37,383 bases of DNA from an uncultured Flavobacteriales bacterium (GCA_905480095.1 CAJQPF010000130.1:1-37383), one strand, 5' to 3'; shown: positions 1 to 9,347, numbered from the stretch's first letter. Made by a program: numbers and translations. Notes: generated by a model not told the origin, from the letters alone.

Positions 1-966
1 AGATGGCAAAATGCCTCACGGATTCTCATTTTAGGTTGCGGAACAAGTTGGCATGCCGGTTTGGTTGCAGAATATTTACTGGAGGAGTTCACCCGAATTC
101 CAGTAGAGGTAGAGTATGCTTCTGAATTCCGCTATAGAAACCCCATTATTCATCCGGACGATGTGGTCATCGCTATTTCCCAAAGCGGAGAGACGGCTGA
201 CACGTTAGCTGCCATTAAAACGGCAAAGGAAGCAGGGGCTCATGTTTTCGGTGTTTGCAATGTTGTGGGCTCAAGTATCGCGCGAGAAGCTGAAAGTGGC
301 GCGTATACGCACGCTGGACCAGAAATTGGGGTCGCTTCTACGAAGGCGTTTACTTCACAGATCGCCGTTCTTTCAATGATTGCACTGCATGTTGGATTTA
401 AGAAAGGTTGCCTTCCTCGCGAGCGTTTTTTAAGACTGCTTACCGAACTCAACGGAATTCCCGAATTGGTTGAGGGTGTTCTGAAACAAGCGGATTACAT
501 TGATACAATCGCCTCAAAATTTGAAAACGCAGAAAACGCGCTTTATTTGGGCCGAGGATATCAATTCCCCGTAGCTCTAGAAGGCGCATTAAAGCTTAAA
601 GAAATCAGCTATATACACGCTGAAGGTTATCCTGCAGCCGAAATGAAGCACGGTCCTATCGCGTTGATTGACGATGACATGCCTGTCATATTTATCGCAA
701 CCAAGGATGATGTGTATGAAAAGGTCGTAAGCAATATTCAAGAGGTTAAGGCACGGGGCGGCAAGTTGATTGCAATAGTTACAGAGGGTGACACAGAGGC
801 GGCGAACCTGGCTGACTACGTCATCGAAATTCCAAGATGTGTGGATTCTCTTGCGCCATTGTTAAGTGTGATCCCTTTGCAACTTTTAAGCTATCGGATT
901 GCTGTTTTAAGAGGGTGTGATGTAGATCAACCTAGGAATTTAGCAAAAAGTGTTACGGTCGAATAG
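1..966 (+). CDS. glmS: Glutamine-fructose-6-phosphate aminotransferase (isomerizing), C-terminal part, 5' truncated
   Basis: GlmS makes glucosamine-6-phosphate from fructose-6-phosphate and glutamine, the first step towards UDP-GlcNAc for peptidoglycan and lipid A. The frame is open from the first base, so the gene enters from the left edge. About 321 residues are present of the roughly 610 usual, which means the N-terminal glutaminase domain is missing. What remains is the pair of SIS sugar-isomerase domains. The first starts with ILGCGTSWHAG and includes SQSGETADT. The second includes EGALKLKEISYIHAEGYPAAEMKHGP. The C-terminus DQPRNLAKSVTVE is the family's conserved ending. A TTG at position 61 is not the start, because family-conserved residues precede it in frame. 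The assignment is very secure. Confidence 0.97.
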   Translation, partial: RWQNASRILILGCGTSWHAGLVAEYLLEEFTRIPVEVEYASEFRYRNPIIHPDDVVIAISQSGETADTLAAIKTAKEAGAHVFGVCNVVGSSIAREAESGAYTHAGPEIGVASTKAFTSQIAVLSMIALHVGFKKGCLPRERFLRLLTELNGIPELVEGVLKQADYIDTIASKFENAENALYLGRGYQFPVALEGALKLKEISYIHAEGYPAAEMKHGPIALIDDDMPVIFIATKDDVYEKVVSNIQEVKARGGKLIAIVTEGDTEAANLADYVIEIPRCVDSLAPLLSVIPLQLLSYRIAVLRGCDVDQPRNLAKSVTVE

Positions 967-1116
967 CCACACATATAACTGATAATCAGTAGATAAGACT
1001 CGTTTGTAACGTTATTAACATGTAAAACGTGAGTGTTAATATCTAGATATTTGCTTAATTCTGCTCAGTATTCCCGTTATTGCACTTTGAAAACTGAAAT
1101 TTAATATATTTAGGGT

Positions 1117-1950
1117 ATGAAAAAACTAATGTTCACTCTGGCGATTTGCTCGCTAGTATTCACAAGCGCACAGGCGCAAAAGCAGTTGGGCGGAGAGCAC
1201 AACGTTGAGGTAAACCTTACTCCTTTTGGCAATAGCCCTGTTGACGGCACCACCATCAAGTATCGTAACTTCCTTGATGATGACAAAGCATTCCGTGTGT
1301 CACTCACTGTTGGTTCTACTTCTGGAACATACGCTTACTACCAAGAAGGTGAGCAACTTGGAGATCCTGTTAGTCCTCAGTTAAACATGGAGACCTCCAA
1401 CACTCTTATAGGAATTGCTCCTGGTTACGAGATTCACTTCTCTGGAACTGACAACCTCAGTCCTTATTTCGGAATCGAGGCTTACTACATGATGGGCAGT
1501 CGCACTGATATGATTGAGTCATGGGGGCCAAATGATCTTGACAACGTAGGGCAACCTGATGTATATGTCACTTGGGATTTAACAAACAAGCAGGCTTACA
1601 GCTCTATGGGGCTAAACTTACTCTTCGGTGCTGATTACTACTTCTCAGATGCGATTTATGTCGGATTTGAGGCTGGTCTAGGTTTCGGGACCACTTCTTT
1701 CGGTAACCACACCATTGAAACAAGTGACCTCACGGCATTCAACATTCAATTCAATGGGGCTTTTGACCCTACAACTGCAGGAGCAGCAATTGCTGACAGC
1801 TTCGTAGGTGAGTTGCCTTTTAATGTTCTTGAGGGAGAGATTTTCTATGATTACTACGAGCAAGGGTACACCTACCCTAACCAGGTTTCTAACACATCTC
1901 TCGGAAACGTTTTTAACGGCGCGATTCGTGTAGGATTCCTTTTTGACTAA
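1117..1950 (+). CDS. Outer-membrane beta-barrel protein (porin-family-like)
   Basis: This 277-residue protein starts with a clear Sec signal peptide (MKKLMFTLAICSLVFTSAQAQ, cleavage after AQA). The mature part alternates polar and aromatic residues, with repeated segments such as NLLFGADYYFSDAIYVGFEAGLG, and ends in a strand with a terminal aromatic (IRVGFLFD). This is the pattern of small Bacteroidota outer-membrane barrels. I infer an outer-membrane location. The substrate or function cannot be read from the sequence. It stands alone between glmS and a cyclase gene, and a strong terminator follows its stop. Codon choice is cleaner than in its neighbours (many ACT, GGT and TAC codons), which may point to high expression. 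Confidence 0.8.
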   Translation: MKKLMFTLAICSLVFTSAQAQKQLGGEHNVEVNLTPFGNSPVDGTTIKYRNFLDDDKAFRVSLTVGSTSGTYAYYQEGEQLGDPVSPQLNMETSNTLIGIAPGYEIHFSGTDNLSPYFGIEAYYMMGSRTDMIESWGPNDLDNVGQPDVYVTWDLTNKQAYSSMGLNLLFGADYYFSDAIYVGFEAGLGFGTTSFGNHTIETSDLTAFNIQFNGAFDPTTAGAAIADSFVGELPFNVLEGEIFYDYYEQGYTYPNQVSNTSLGNVFNGAIRVGFLFD

Positions 1951-1980
1951 TACGCAACGGAATTAATAATATTACTGAAA

Positions 1981-2007
1981 GGCGTCCCATGAGGGGCGCC
2001 TTTTTTG
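1981..2007 (+). terminator. Rho-independent terminator of the outer-membrane protein gene
   Basis: An eight-base stem, GGCGTCCC and GGGGCGCC with an ATGA loop and one G-T pair, is followed by a run of six T. It lies 30 bases after the barrel-protein stop codon. The T run overlaps a possible TTG start for the next gene, which argues for a later start there. Confidence 0.85.
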
Positions 2008-2019
2008 TTTCTTTACTTC

Positions 2020-2799
2020 ATGGATTTTTCTAAAATGAATGTTTCCTTACATTGGAACGGGTCCTCAAAAACAGTGGATTTTTCGACACCTATTGACCTT
2101 AGTCTCCCGCTTCGAGACCCTCGCAAAGGAGAAGGTCCTGCGGCGTGGTATGTGGGGCGGCCACATTTTGAGCCTGTGAGAGAAGATGGGTTTGTGGGCA
2201 GTGTGGCGCTAGGTGGAGCTGTGAATTTTACAAACGTAAACTTCAATCCCCACGGTCATGGCACACATACAGAGTGCCTTGGTCATATCACAAAAGCAGC
2301 GGAATCTGTCAATGACATTTCATTACCCTTGTTGATGCCTTGCCTGCTCGTTTCAATTTCCCCCGAACAGAAGGGTGACGACTTCGTGATTACAGGGCCT
2401 CAAATTCCTGGTGGAATTGGCGCTAAAGAGCCATTGCCGCCATCTTTGATTATTCGTACAATACCTAACGGCACCGAAAAGAAATCAAAAGACTGGGCAA
2501 ATTCGAATCCCCCTTACTTGGATGTGGATTTTACACTTGGATTGGTTGACAGGGGTGTAAAGCATCTTTTATTAGATCTGCCGTCCGTTGACAAAGAGGT
2601 TGATGGAGGCGCCTTAAAAAGCCACCGTGCCTTTTTTGGAGTCGGTAGGACGCCGCGCAGGTCTGCAACAATCACTGAGTTTGTTTTCGCGCCAAACAGC
2701 GTTCCAGATGGCTTATATGCTTTAAACCTACAGGTGGCGCCTTTTGACCTTGATGCTTCGCCAAGTCGGCCTGTTATTTACGGGCTTTTAGAAGCTTAA
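2020..2799 (+). CDS. Cyclase family protein (kynurenine-formamidase-like metal hydrolase)
   Basis: This 259-residue cytoplasmic protein belongs to the cyclase/KynB superfamily. The metal-binding signature HGHGTHTECLGH corresponds to the family pattern HxGTHxDxPxH, with Glu in place of the first Asp. Members hydrolyse N-formylkynurenine or related amides, or act as isatin hydrolases. There are no other tryptophan-catabolism genes here, so the substrate is open. I chose ATG at 2020. A TTG at 2005 falls in the preceding terminator's T run, and ATG at 2035 is also possible. The 3' end overlaps the convergent histidine kinase gene by 26 bases. Confidence 0.8.
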   Translation: MDFSKMNVSLHWNGSSKTVDFSTPIDLSLPLRDPRKGEGPAAWYVGRPHFEPVREDGFVGSVALGGAVNFTNVNFNPHGHGTHTECLGHITKAAESVNDISLPLLMPCLLVSISPEQKGDDFVITGPQIPGGIGAKEPLPPSLIIRTIPNGTEKKSKDWANSNPPYLDVDFTLGLVDRGVKHLLLDLPSVDKEVDGGALKSHRAFFGVGRTPRRSATITEFVFAPNSVPDGLYALNLQVAPFDLDASPSRPVIYGLLEA

Positions 2800-4213
2800 T
2801 TATAAAGGTGGCGCCGTGGCCCTCTTTGGAGTCAACTGACACTTCGCCTTTTGATTGCTCAACGATGCTTTTAACCATCGCAAGGCCTAAGCCTAGGCCA
2901 TGTGTTTTTGTTGTGAAACGTGGCTCAAAAATCCTCTCTAGCTTCTCAGGTGGGATCCCAATGCCTGTATCAATCACTTTCACAATCGCAAAATCCTCAT
3001 CCTCTGTAATCTCAACTTTAATGGGATCGTTTGATTTCGAATCGTACATCGAATCAAGAGCATTTGCAATAAGGTTATTGAAGGCGCGCATCAGACGGCT
3101 GGCATCACCCTCGACCAGAACCTTGTGTGACTGACTCACCACAAGAACGCATTCTTCGCCATAGAGGTGGGCCGCGTTGTTCACGACATTGTTTAGGTCA
3201 ACCGAGATTATTTCAGCCTCACGAACGACTGCAAGGAGTGCAAAATCTTCTGCAATCGCTGCAAGAACATCTATTTGAGATATTGCTGTCGCAGAAAACC
3301 TTTTCAATCTGTCCGGAAAGTCATCCGCCTTGTCGTTCCATGCGCGTTCAAGTTGCTGAATACCCAGCTTGAGTGGTGTCAGTGGATTTTTTATCTCATG
3401 GGCAACCTGTTGCGCCATTTCTCTCCAAGCACCTTCTCTTTCATCTTTTGCTCTTCTAATCAGGCTTTCTCTAAGCTTAGAAAGGAGTTTGTTATACTGA
3501 TCCACGAGTTCCCCCACCTCGTCATTCCATTTGTGATCTAAAGACGTTGTGTTGCCTAGGGGGTCTACTTGTGCCATCTCTACTCTTAACCGATGAAGCG
3601 GCCTGAGGATCGATTGGACAATGAGATAAGCGATAAGCATCGCGCCTAGAAACAGAAACAAATAAACTGGCACCAAACGGTTTAGAAAGGGTTTGATTCC
3701 CCCTTGGGTTAATGGTCTTGGGTTATATCTCGCGGTCGCGATTAACAGCGGGTCACCATCATCGGTGGTCACCATCCAATGAACACGCGTTATTTCGTTT
3801 GTGCCAAGTGTTTCCGTCACAACAACACGGTCGCCTTTCAGTTTAAGATTATTAAGGAGGTTATGTTCTAACGCTAAATCAGGCTGAAGGTCCTCATTTT
3901 CAAACGAAGCTGAGGTGGTTACCAAAACCCCGTCAGGTCTATATAAGCTGAAAGTGAGCCTGTGAACGTCCGCCAGCTCACAGATGTGATCTGTAAAAAC
4001 GACGGAAATGCTGTCCAACGGAAGGCTTCCTCCTTGCCTTGTGAGCACATAGTCTAGGCTTCTGCTTAAAGCAGCCTCTTTTCTTAAAAGTCTCTGGCTG
4101 TTGTAAGCCAATTCTTGTGTTTGGGAAAAATCGAACGCAACAACTGCTGTAGCCACTAAGGCAACCATCACAACCGCCAACATTCCGATGAAAATTCTAA
4201 ACCTTAAGCCCAT
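2774..4213 (-). CDS. NtrY-like membrane sensor histidine kinase
   Basis: This is a 479-residue two-component kinase. Membrane segments lie at about residues 7-27 and 177-200 and bracket a periplasmic sensor of about 150 residues. A HAMP linker follows (about 200-252), then a HisKA domain with the phospho-acceptor motif VAHEIKNPLTPLK (His272). The HATPase domain shows the N box (NNLIANALDS), DTGIGIPPE and GLGLGLAMVKSIVE. The architecture resembles NtrY-type kinases. No response regulator is adjacent, so it is an orphan within the window. It starts 60 bases after atpG and may be read through from the ATP synthase operon. I saw no clear promoter of its own. Confidence 0.9.
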   Translation of the reverse strand: MGLRFRIFIGMLAVVMVALVATAVVAFDFSQTQELAYNSQRLLRKEAALSRSLDYVLTRQGGSLPLDSISVVFTDHICELADVHRLTFSLYRPDGVLVTTSASFENEDLQPDLALEHNLLNNLKLKGDRVVVTETLGTNEITRVHWMVTTDDGDPLLIATARYNPRPLTQGGIKPFLNRLVPVYLFLFLGAMLIAYLIVQSILRPLHRLRVEMAQVDPLGNTTSLDHKWNDEVGELVDQYNKLLSKLRESLIRRAKDEREGAWREMAQQVAHEIKNPLTPLKLGIQQLERAWNDKADDFPDRLKRFSATAISQIDVLAAIAEDFALLAVVREAEIISVDLNNVVNNAAHLYGEECVLVVSQSHKVLVEGDASRLMRAFNNLIANALDSMYDSKSNDPIKVEITEDEDFAIVKVIDTGIGIPPEKLERIFEPRFTTKTHGLGLGLAMVKSIVEQSKGEVSVDSKEGHGATFIIKLLKARK

Positions 4214-4273
4214 TGTGGTAATCTAATAACTAAAACCGGGCCAAAGAATAAAAATGAGGATAATTAGTCTTTA

Positions 4274-5161
4274 TTACCCACCCAACGCCTCTGATCCTGC
4301 GACAATTTCAAGTATCTCTGTTGTAATAGAGGTTTGACGCGCTTTGTTGTACGTGATTTTGAGATCCTGAAGAAGGTCTCCCGCGTTTTCTGTCGCTGAA
4401 TGCATGGCCGTCATCCTTGCGCCGTGCTCTGCTGCGCTGCTATCTAAAAGCGCTTTGTACAACTGGGTTTTAAGTGCACTAGGCAATATGTTTTCAACTA
4501 TTTCCTGAAGGTTTGGCTCGAAAATATAATCAATTTCTACCGTTTTGTTCTCTTCTGGTGTGGTGAGTGGCAACAGGGGTAAATATGCTTCTTGGGTGGG
4601 GATTTGTACTGCAGCGTTTTTGAACTGGCTGTATGTAATCTCTACGGCGTCCCACTTTTTGGATACGAACCCATCCATGACTGTTTGGGCAATCTCTGAA
4701 GCTTTGTCGAAATTTAGATTGTCGAAAATCGACAATGAGTTGTCACCAAAACCTTCCGCAAAGTCATTTCCGGATCTTACGAAAGCCTCGTGCGCCTTCT
4801 TTCCCAATGGCAACACAACAACATCTGCTCCCTCTGAACGGTATTTAGAGATTGCGGCTTGGGCCAATTTCATACTGTTATTGTTAAATCCTCCGCAAAG
4901 CCCTCTGTTAGAAGTAATCGCAATTACCAAAGCGGTCTTCACCTCTCTTTTGTTTGAGAATACGCCTTCTGAAGAATCTAAAGATGCGCTAACGTTTGCC
5001 AGTATCGCTTGGATTTTTTCTGCGTAAGGTCTCATCTGTGTGATCGCGTTCTGAGCTCGGCGGAGTTTTGCCGCAGACACCATCTTCATCGCAGATGTGA
5101 TTTGCATCGTGTTCTGAACTGAACCGATGCGTTCTCTTACTTCTTTTAATCCTCCAGCCAT
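4274..5161 (-). CDS. atpG: ATP synthase F1 subunit gamma
   Basis: The gamma subunit is the central rotor shaft of F1 and couples proton flow through F0 to catalysis in the alpha3beta3 head. The protein has 295 residues, the usual length. The N-terminus LKEVRERIGSVQNTMQITSAMKMVSAAKLRRAQ and the C-terminus with ATENAGDLLQDLKITYNKARQ, ITTEILEIVAGSEAL are the two conserved coiled-coil helices of the family. It lies 11 bases after atpA in the operon. No beta or epsilon gene follows. Confidence 0.97.
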   Translation of the reverse strand: MAGGLKEVRERIGSVQNTMQITSAMKMVSAAKLRRAQNAITQMRPYAEKIQAILANVSASLDSSEGVFSNKREVKTALVIAITSNRGLCGGFNNNSMKLAQAAISKYRSEGADVVVLPLGKKAHEAFVRSGNDFAEGFGDNSLSIFDNLNFDKASEIAQTVMDGFVSKKWDAVEITYSQFKNAAVQIPTQEAYLPLLPLTTPEENKTVEIDYIFEPNLQEIVENILPSALKTQLYKALLDSSAAEHGARMTAMHSATENAGDLLQDLKITYNKARQTSITTEILEIVAGSEALGG

Positions 5162-5172
5162 AGTCGTCTAGA

Positions 5173-6750
5173 TTATGCGTATTGAGCGGTCATTTCAGCA
5201 GCAGCAGACTCTAAAACACTCGTTTCAGCATCTGTGTATTTTCCGTTTTTTAAGGCGCTCATCGTATCTGGATGCTTCGCTCTTAAATAGTCTAAGTAAT
5301 CTTGCTCAAACTGCTTTACCTTATTAATCGGAACATTCATTAGAAGTCCTTTGGTACCACAGTAAACCATGGCCACCTGCTCCTCTACGGGTAGTGGAGA
5401 GTTAAGGTCTTGTTTCAGAATTTCAACGTTTCTTGCGCCCTTGTCAAGAATCGCTTTTGTTGCATCATCGAGGTCTGAACCAAACTTAGCAAACGCTTCT
5501 AGCTCACGATATTGAGCTTGGTCTAGCTTAAGTGTACCACTGACCTTCTTCATTGATTTTATCTGAGCATTACCACCTACGCGGCTTACTGAGATTCCAA
5601 CATTAATTGCTGGTCGAATTCCCGAAAGGAAGAGGTTTGACTCAAGGAATATTTGCCCGTCGGTAATAGAAATTACGTTCGTTGGGATATATGCACTTAC
5701 GTCACCAGCTTGCGTTTCGATAATAGGCAAAGCTGTTAATGAACCGCCTCCTTTTACAATTGATTTTAAAGATTCTGGTAGGTCGTTCATTTCCTTGGCG
5801 ATACTGTCTACAGCAATCACTTTAGCCGCTCTTTCAAGCAGGCGTGAGTGCAGGTAGAAAACATCCCCAGGATATGCCTCACGACCCGGAGGTCTACGAA
5901 GCAGAAGGCTCACCTCACGATAAGCTACCGCTTGCTTAGAAAGATCATCATACACAACGAGAGCCGCACGACCTGTATCACGGAAGAACTCACCCACGGC
6001 CGCTCCTGTAAAGGGCGCGTAGAACTGTAGTGGCGATGGATCAGATGCCGTAGCTGCAACAATTACGGTGTAAGCAAGTGCTCCAGCCTCCTCTAGCATA
6101 CTTACGATTCCTGCAATCGTTGATCCTTTTTGACCGATCGCGACATAAATACAGAATACTGGATTGCCAGCATCATAAAACTCCTTTTGATTGATAATCG
6201 TGTCAAGCGCAACTGATGATTTACCTGTTTGACGGTCGCCAATGATAAGCTCACGTTGTCCTCGTCCGATAGGAATCATTGAGTCAATCGCCTTAATGCC
6301 TGTTTGAAGGGGTTCGGCAACCGGTTCCCGGAATATGACACCTGGCGCCTTGCGCTCAATTGGCATTTCGTAAAGATCCCCAGTGATGGGGCCTTTTCCG
6401 TCAATTGGCTCTCCAAGCGTATTAACAACACGCCCTAGAAGGCCTTCGCCTGCTTTTATAGATGCAATTCTTCCTGTTCTTTTTACTGAACTTCCTTCCT
6501 TAAGGTCTTTTGATGGCTCAAGCAAAACGGCACCCACGTTATCTTCCTCGAGATTGAGGACGATACCACGTACGCCATTGTCGAACTCTACAAGCTCACC
6601 TGATTGGACATTACTAAGACCGTAGATGCGGGCAATTCCGTCACCTACTTGAAGGATTGTACCGACTTCTTCTAGTTCAGCTGCAGATTTAACTCCTGCC
6701 AATTGCTCGCGTAGAATTGATGATACTTCTGCTGGGTTGATTTCAGCCAT
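5173..6750 (-). CDS. atpA: ATP synthase F1 subunit alpha
   Basis: The alpha subunit forms the alternating, regulatory nucleotide-binding part of the F1 head in the cytoplasm. At 525 residues it is full length. The Walker A motif GDRQTGKS is at residues 171-178. Other family blocks are [61 protein letters not shown] and [35 protein letters not shown]. It is 17 bases downstream of atpH. Confidence 0.98.
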   Translation of the reverse strand: MAEINPAEVSSILREQLAGVKSAAELEEVGTILQVGDGIARIYGLSNVQSGELVEFDNGVRGIVLNLEEDNVGAVLLEPSKDLKEGSSVKRTGRIASIKAGEGLLGRVVNTLGEPIDGKGPITGDLYEMPIERKAPGVIFREPVAEPLQTGIKAIDSMIPIGRGQRELIIGDRQTGKSSVALDTIINQKEFYDAGNPVFCIYVAIGQKGSTIAGIVSMLEEAGALAYTVIVAATASDPSPLQFYAPFTGAAVGEFFRDTGRAALVVYDDLSKQAVAYREVSLLLRRPPGREAYPGDVFYLHSRLLERAAKVIAVDSIAKEMNDLPESLKSIVKGGGSLTALPIIETQAGDVSAYIPTNVISITDGQIFLESNLFLSGIRPAINVGISVSRVGGNAQIKSMKKVSGTLKLDQAQYRELEAFAKFGSDLDDATKAILDKGARNVEILKQDLNSPLPVEEQVAMVYCGTKGLLMNVPINKVKQFEQDYLDYLRAKHPDTMSALKNGKYTDAETSVLESAAAEMTAQYA

Positions 6751-6767
6751 TTGAGATTCTTTTAGGC

Positions 6768-7325
6768 CTAAAATTCAGGCTCGTAATCGTGTTCTGATAG
6801 TTTTCGGCGCAGCGTGCTGAGCTGGCGCTTTAATGAAGCGTCGATCTGTTTGTCATCCATTCTCAGGATAAAACCTCCTAGGAGGTCAGGATCAATCGTT
6901 TCTTTTAGTTCAATGACTCCATCGTGAATCTTGGCTATTTCGGCCAAAATATTATCACGAGAAGACACTTCCAGTGGTGTTGCAGAGCGCACCTCCGCAG
7001 CCTGGATGTTATTTATTAGACGTAATTGAGAAAGCGCTTCTGCTACAATTGCAGGTAGAATCGACTCTCTGCCTTTCGTTACCAAAATATTAATAAAACC
7101 AAAGGTTAGCTCACTCAAGCTGTCTTTATAGATCGCCTTAAGTATCGCCTTCTTTTTATTCGGTTTTACAACAGGGCTTGTAAGCAAAAGCTCGAATTCC
7201 CGAGACGTAGCAATCAATGAAGAGATCGTGCGGAGTTCTGACTCAACAAGATCTAGTTCATTCCTTTCGGAAGCAAAACCAAGGAGTGCCTTGGCGTATC
7301 TGGATGCTACGCGTTTACTAGCCAT
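6768..7325 (-). CDS. atpH: ATP synthase F1 subunit delta
   Basis: The delta subunit (OSCP) sits on top of F1 and joins it to the b-subunit stator. The protein has 185 residues. It starts [18 protein letters not shown], the typical N-terminal helix, and ends with the conserved [27 protein letters not shown]. Only three bases separate it from the atpF stop codon, so the two are very likely translated together. Confidence 0.95.
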   Translation of the reverse strand: MASKRVASRYAKALLGFASERNELDLVESELRTISSLIATSREFELLLTSPVVKPNKKKAILKAIYKDSLSELTFGFINILVTKGRESILPAIVAEALSQLRLINNIQAAEVRSATPLEVSSRDNILAEIAKIHDGVIELKETIDPDLLGGFILRMDDKQIDASLKRQLSTLRRKLSEHDYEPEF

Positions 7326-7328
7326 TTT

Positions 7329-7826
7329 TTAGTTCAATGTCGATTCATCGATGAGCTTATCAACGAGCGCTTTTTGTTTGTCTGAATCTTTGAGCTCTTC
7401 GCAAAGAAGACGCTCAGCAATATCAATAGACAATTTCGCCACCTCTGCCTTAAGTTCGGCAATGGCCGCTTTTCGCTCAATTTGGATCGCCTCGCGAGCT
7501 AACTCCACCTCTTTTGAGGCTTCTTCTTTCGCTTTCGCTTTCGCATCCGAGACGACCTTACTGGCCATTTCTCGAGATTCTTTAAGCATTGCGTCCCGGG
7601 TACTTCTCGCCTCTTGTAACAAGCGGTCGTTGTCCGAGTTTAGGCTCGCCATTTCCTCGCGTGCTTTGTCAGCAGAGCGAAGCGCTTCTTGTATGCTTTC
7701 TTCACGATCTTGTAAAGCCTTTAGGATTGGTCCCCAAGCGAGCTTTCTTAAAATAAAGAGCGCCAACAAAAAAGACAAGGTTGCCCAAAATACCGTACCG
7801 AAAGCGGGTGTTAACAGCGTTCCCAT
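7329..7826 (-). CDS. atpF: ATP synthase F0 subunit b
   Basis: Subunit b is the membrane-anchored peripheral stalk. The protein has 165 residues. One hydrophobic N-terminal segment (about residues 5-28, FGTVFWATLSFLLALFILRK) is followed by a long Lys/Glu/Ala-rich helix predicted to be coiled coil. The conserved LAWGPILKALQDREESIQEAL follows the membrane segment. The gene sits between atpE and atpH with four- and three-base gaps. Confidence 0.95.
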   Translation of the reverse strand: MGTLLTPAFGTVFWATLSFLLALFILRKLAWGPILKALQDREESIQEALRSADKAREEMASLNSDNDRLLQEARSTRDAMLKESREMASKVVSDAKAKAKEEASKEVELAREAIQIERKAAIAELKAEVAKLSIDIAERLLCEELKDSDKQKALVDKLIDESTLN

Positions 7827-7830
7827 TGGA

Positions 7831-8076
7831 CTAGCCTAGGACTACAAGTAGACAAATAATGATTCCGAAAAGAGCAACACCCTCAACGAGAGCTGCCGCA
7901 AGAATCATGTTGGCACGAAGATCGTCCGAAGATTCTGGCTGACGCGCCATCGACTCCAACGCCGCTTTACCAATTAGTCCAACGCCGATTCCGGCGCCAA
8001 TAGCAGCAACTCCTGCTCCAAGAGCCGCGAGTCCGTGGCCAGTAGTGATTTCAAAAAGAATGGTCATCAATTCCAT
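7831..8076 (-). CDS. atpE: ATP synthase F0 subunit c
   Basis: Subunit c forms the rotating membrane ring. The protein has 81 residues in two hydrophobic hairpin helices joined by the polar loop ARQPE (residues 44-48). The ion-binding carboxylate is Glu65 in ALVEGVALFG. The residue after Glu65 is Gly, and the first helix is glycine-rich (GAGVAAIGAGIGVG) with no Gln or Glu at the sodium-site position. I therefore infer proton rather than sodium coupling. Confidence 0.97.
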   Translation of the reverse strand: MELMTILFEITTGHGLAALGAGVAAIGAGIGVGLIGKAALESMARQPESSDDLRANMILAAALVEGVALFGIIICLLVVLG

Positions 8077-8106
8077 GATGGGTTGTTTTTTAGGTAGTTA
8101 TTATAA

Positions 8107-9270
8107 TCAATGATGTGCTTCTTGTGTTGCATCTGCAAAATAAATGGCCGCAAGAAGTGTGAAAACGTATGCTTGAAGGAAGGCTACAAGTAGCTCCAGG
8201 AAATACATGAAAATCATAAACAAGGTGGAGAACACACCCATGCCGTAGCCAGCGATCTCTCCATAGTTTTGGTTAAAAATAAAAACCAAACTAACAAATG
8301 ACAAAATAATAATATGTCCCGCAGTCATGTTCGCGGTCAAACGAATCATAAGAACTGTGGGTTTTAGAAACATTCCAAACACCTCAATTGGAACGACAAG
8401 TAGCTTTACAAGGTTTGGCACACCGGGAGGCCAAAACAGGTGGCCCCAGTAGTTTTTGTTTCCATTTACTGTCGATATAAAGAAGACGGCAAACGCCAAA
8501 ACAACGGTAACGCCTATTGTTCCTGTAATGTTAAATCCACCTATAAAAGGAATGAGACCTAGCAGGTTGCTTGCGACGATGAAGAAGAATGTTGTAAGTA
8601 AGAATGGGAGGAATTTACCCGCTTTGTGCTTTCCGATAATGGGCACTGCGATGTCATTTCTAACAAACAATACAAGTGGCTCTAGAACATTTGTAAGCCC
8701 CTTGGGCGCTTTGCCTGGGTGTTTTGAGTAGCTTCTCGCCATAGACCTCAGCATGATCACCAAGAGGGTCATAATGAACATCATCCCGAATACGGACTTT
8801 GTAATAGAGATGTCATAAAAAGACTCCCCGCCCTCTGATGTTATTCCTGTATCAGGATGCTTGATATAGACTGTGCCTGTATTGGGGCCTGTCGCAGTTA
8901 CCGTCGCGTGTGAGCCGTGAAATTCTGAGCTCATAAATAGATCTAGCCCTTTACCCTCTACGTAAAAAATCATGGGAAGGGGTAGGCTGAAGCCGTTGTG
9001 GTGGTCACCAAAAAAGTGGATCTCATTCGCATCTGCGATGTGAGGAATAATAAAGTCTTTGGCAACGAAGTCACCGTGTTCACCATCATCTAGCGAGTTG
9101 TGACCCTCGTCATGGGCGTCATGGGTGCTGTGGGCGTCATGGGTGCCGTGGGCGTCATGGGTGTGGTCATCAACCTCGCCGTGTCCCTCGGTTTGAGCGA
9201 CAACGAAACTTACCCCTCCTAATATTATAAGAGCGGTAATTGCAAATCGTTTGGCGAACTCAGTTATCAT
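8107..9270 (-). CDS. atpB: ATP synthase F0 subunit a with exported histidine-rich N-terminus
   Basis: Subunit a forms the proton half-channels next to the c ring. The C-terminal 200 residues carry the family core, including the essential arginine in LMIRLTANMTAGHIIIL and the final LLVAFLQAYVFTLLAAIYFADA. The N-terminus is extended, as often in Bacteroidota. A signal-peptide-like segment (MITEFAKRFAITALIILGG, SFVVAQ) precedes a stretch built from HDAHGT/HDAHST repeats and then an extra periplasmic region. A longer frame starts at 9351 and overlaps the upstream stop as ATGA. I prefer ATG at 9270 (387 residues) because it begins exactly at the signal peptide and a TAnnTTTG promoter element lies between the two candidates. 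Confidence 0.93.
   Translation of the reverse strand: MITEFAKRFAITALIILGGVSFVVAQTEGHGEVDDHTHDAHGTHDAHSTHDAHDEGHNSLDDGEHGDFVAKDFIIPHIADANEIHFFGDHHNGFSLPLPMIFYVEGKGLDLFMSSEFHGSHATVTATGPNTGTVYIKHPDTGITSEGGESFYDISITKSVFGMMFIMTLLVIMLRSMARSYSKHPGKAPKGLTNVLEPLVLFVRNDIAVPIIGKHKAGKFLPFLLTTFFFIVASNLLGLIPFIGGFNITGTIGVTVVLAFAVFFISTVNGNKNYWGHLFWPPGVPNLVKLLVVPIEVFGMFLKPTVLMIRLTANMTAGHIIILSFVSLVFIFNQNYGEIAGYGMGVFSTLFMIFMYFLELLVAFLQAYVFTLLAAIYFADATQEAHH
9112..9165 (-). repeat. Three 18-bp tandem repeats coding the His-rich segment of AtpB
   Basis: Three adjacent copies (9112-9129, 9130-9147, 9148-9165) of the unit GTGGGCGTCATGGGTGCC, read on the plus strand, differ by one or two bases at their ends. On the coding strand each unit encodes His-Asp-Ala-His plus Gly/Ser-Thr. 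Near-identity at DNA level implies recent expansion or slippage. Confidence 0.9.
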
Positions 9271-9296
9271 GCTGTGAATCTGTTCAAAAAACGAGG

Positions 9297-9304
9297 CAAA
9301 AGTA
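9297..9304 (-). promoter_or_regulatory. Candidate -7 promoter element (TACTTTTG) for atpB
   Basis: The minus strand reads TACTTTTG, a full match to the Bacteroidota -7 consensus TAnnTTTG. It ends 26 bases before the ATG at 9270. Transcription would begin near 9290, giving a leader of about 20 bases. No convincing -33 TTTG lies 19-21 bases upstream. It would give the ATP synthase genes a promoter separate from the sprE block. Confidence 0.5.
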
Positions 9305-9347
9305 CGAATATTAAGTGTGTAAAAAATGGAAGAATATAACTTTTCTT

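Noticed and set aside
978-990. ACTGAT-A-ATCAGT palindrome after glmS as a terminator
   Set aside because: The arms leave no proper loop and no T run follows.
4545-5027. 160-codon plus-strand frame opposite atpG
   Set aside because: It is antisense to a certain ATP synthase gene and has no family features. Other long opposite-strand frames (for example 7351-7839 and 28531-29025) are rejected for the same reason.
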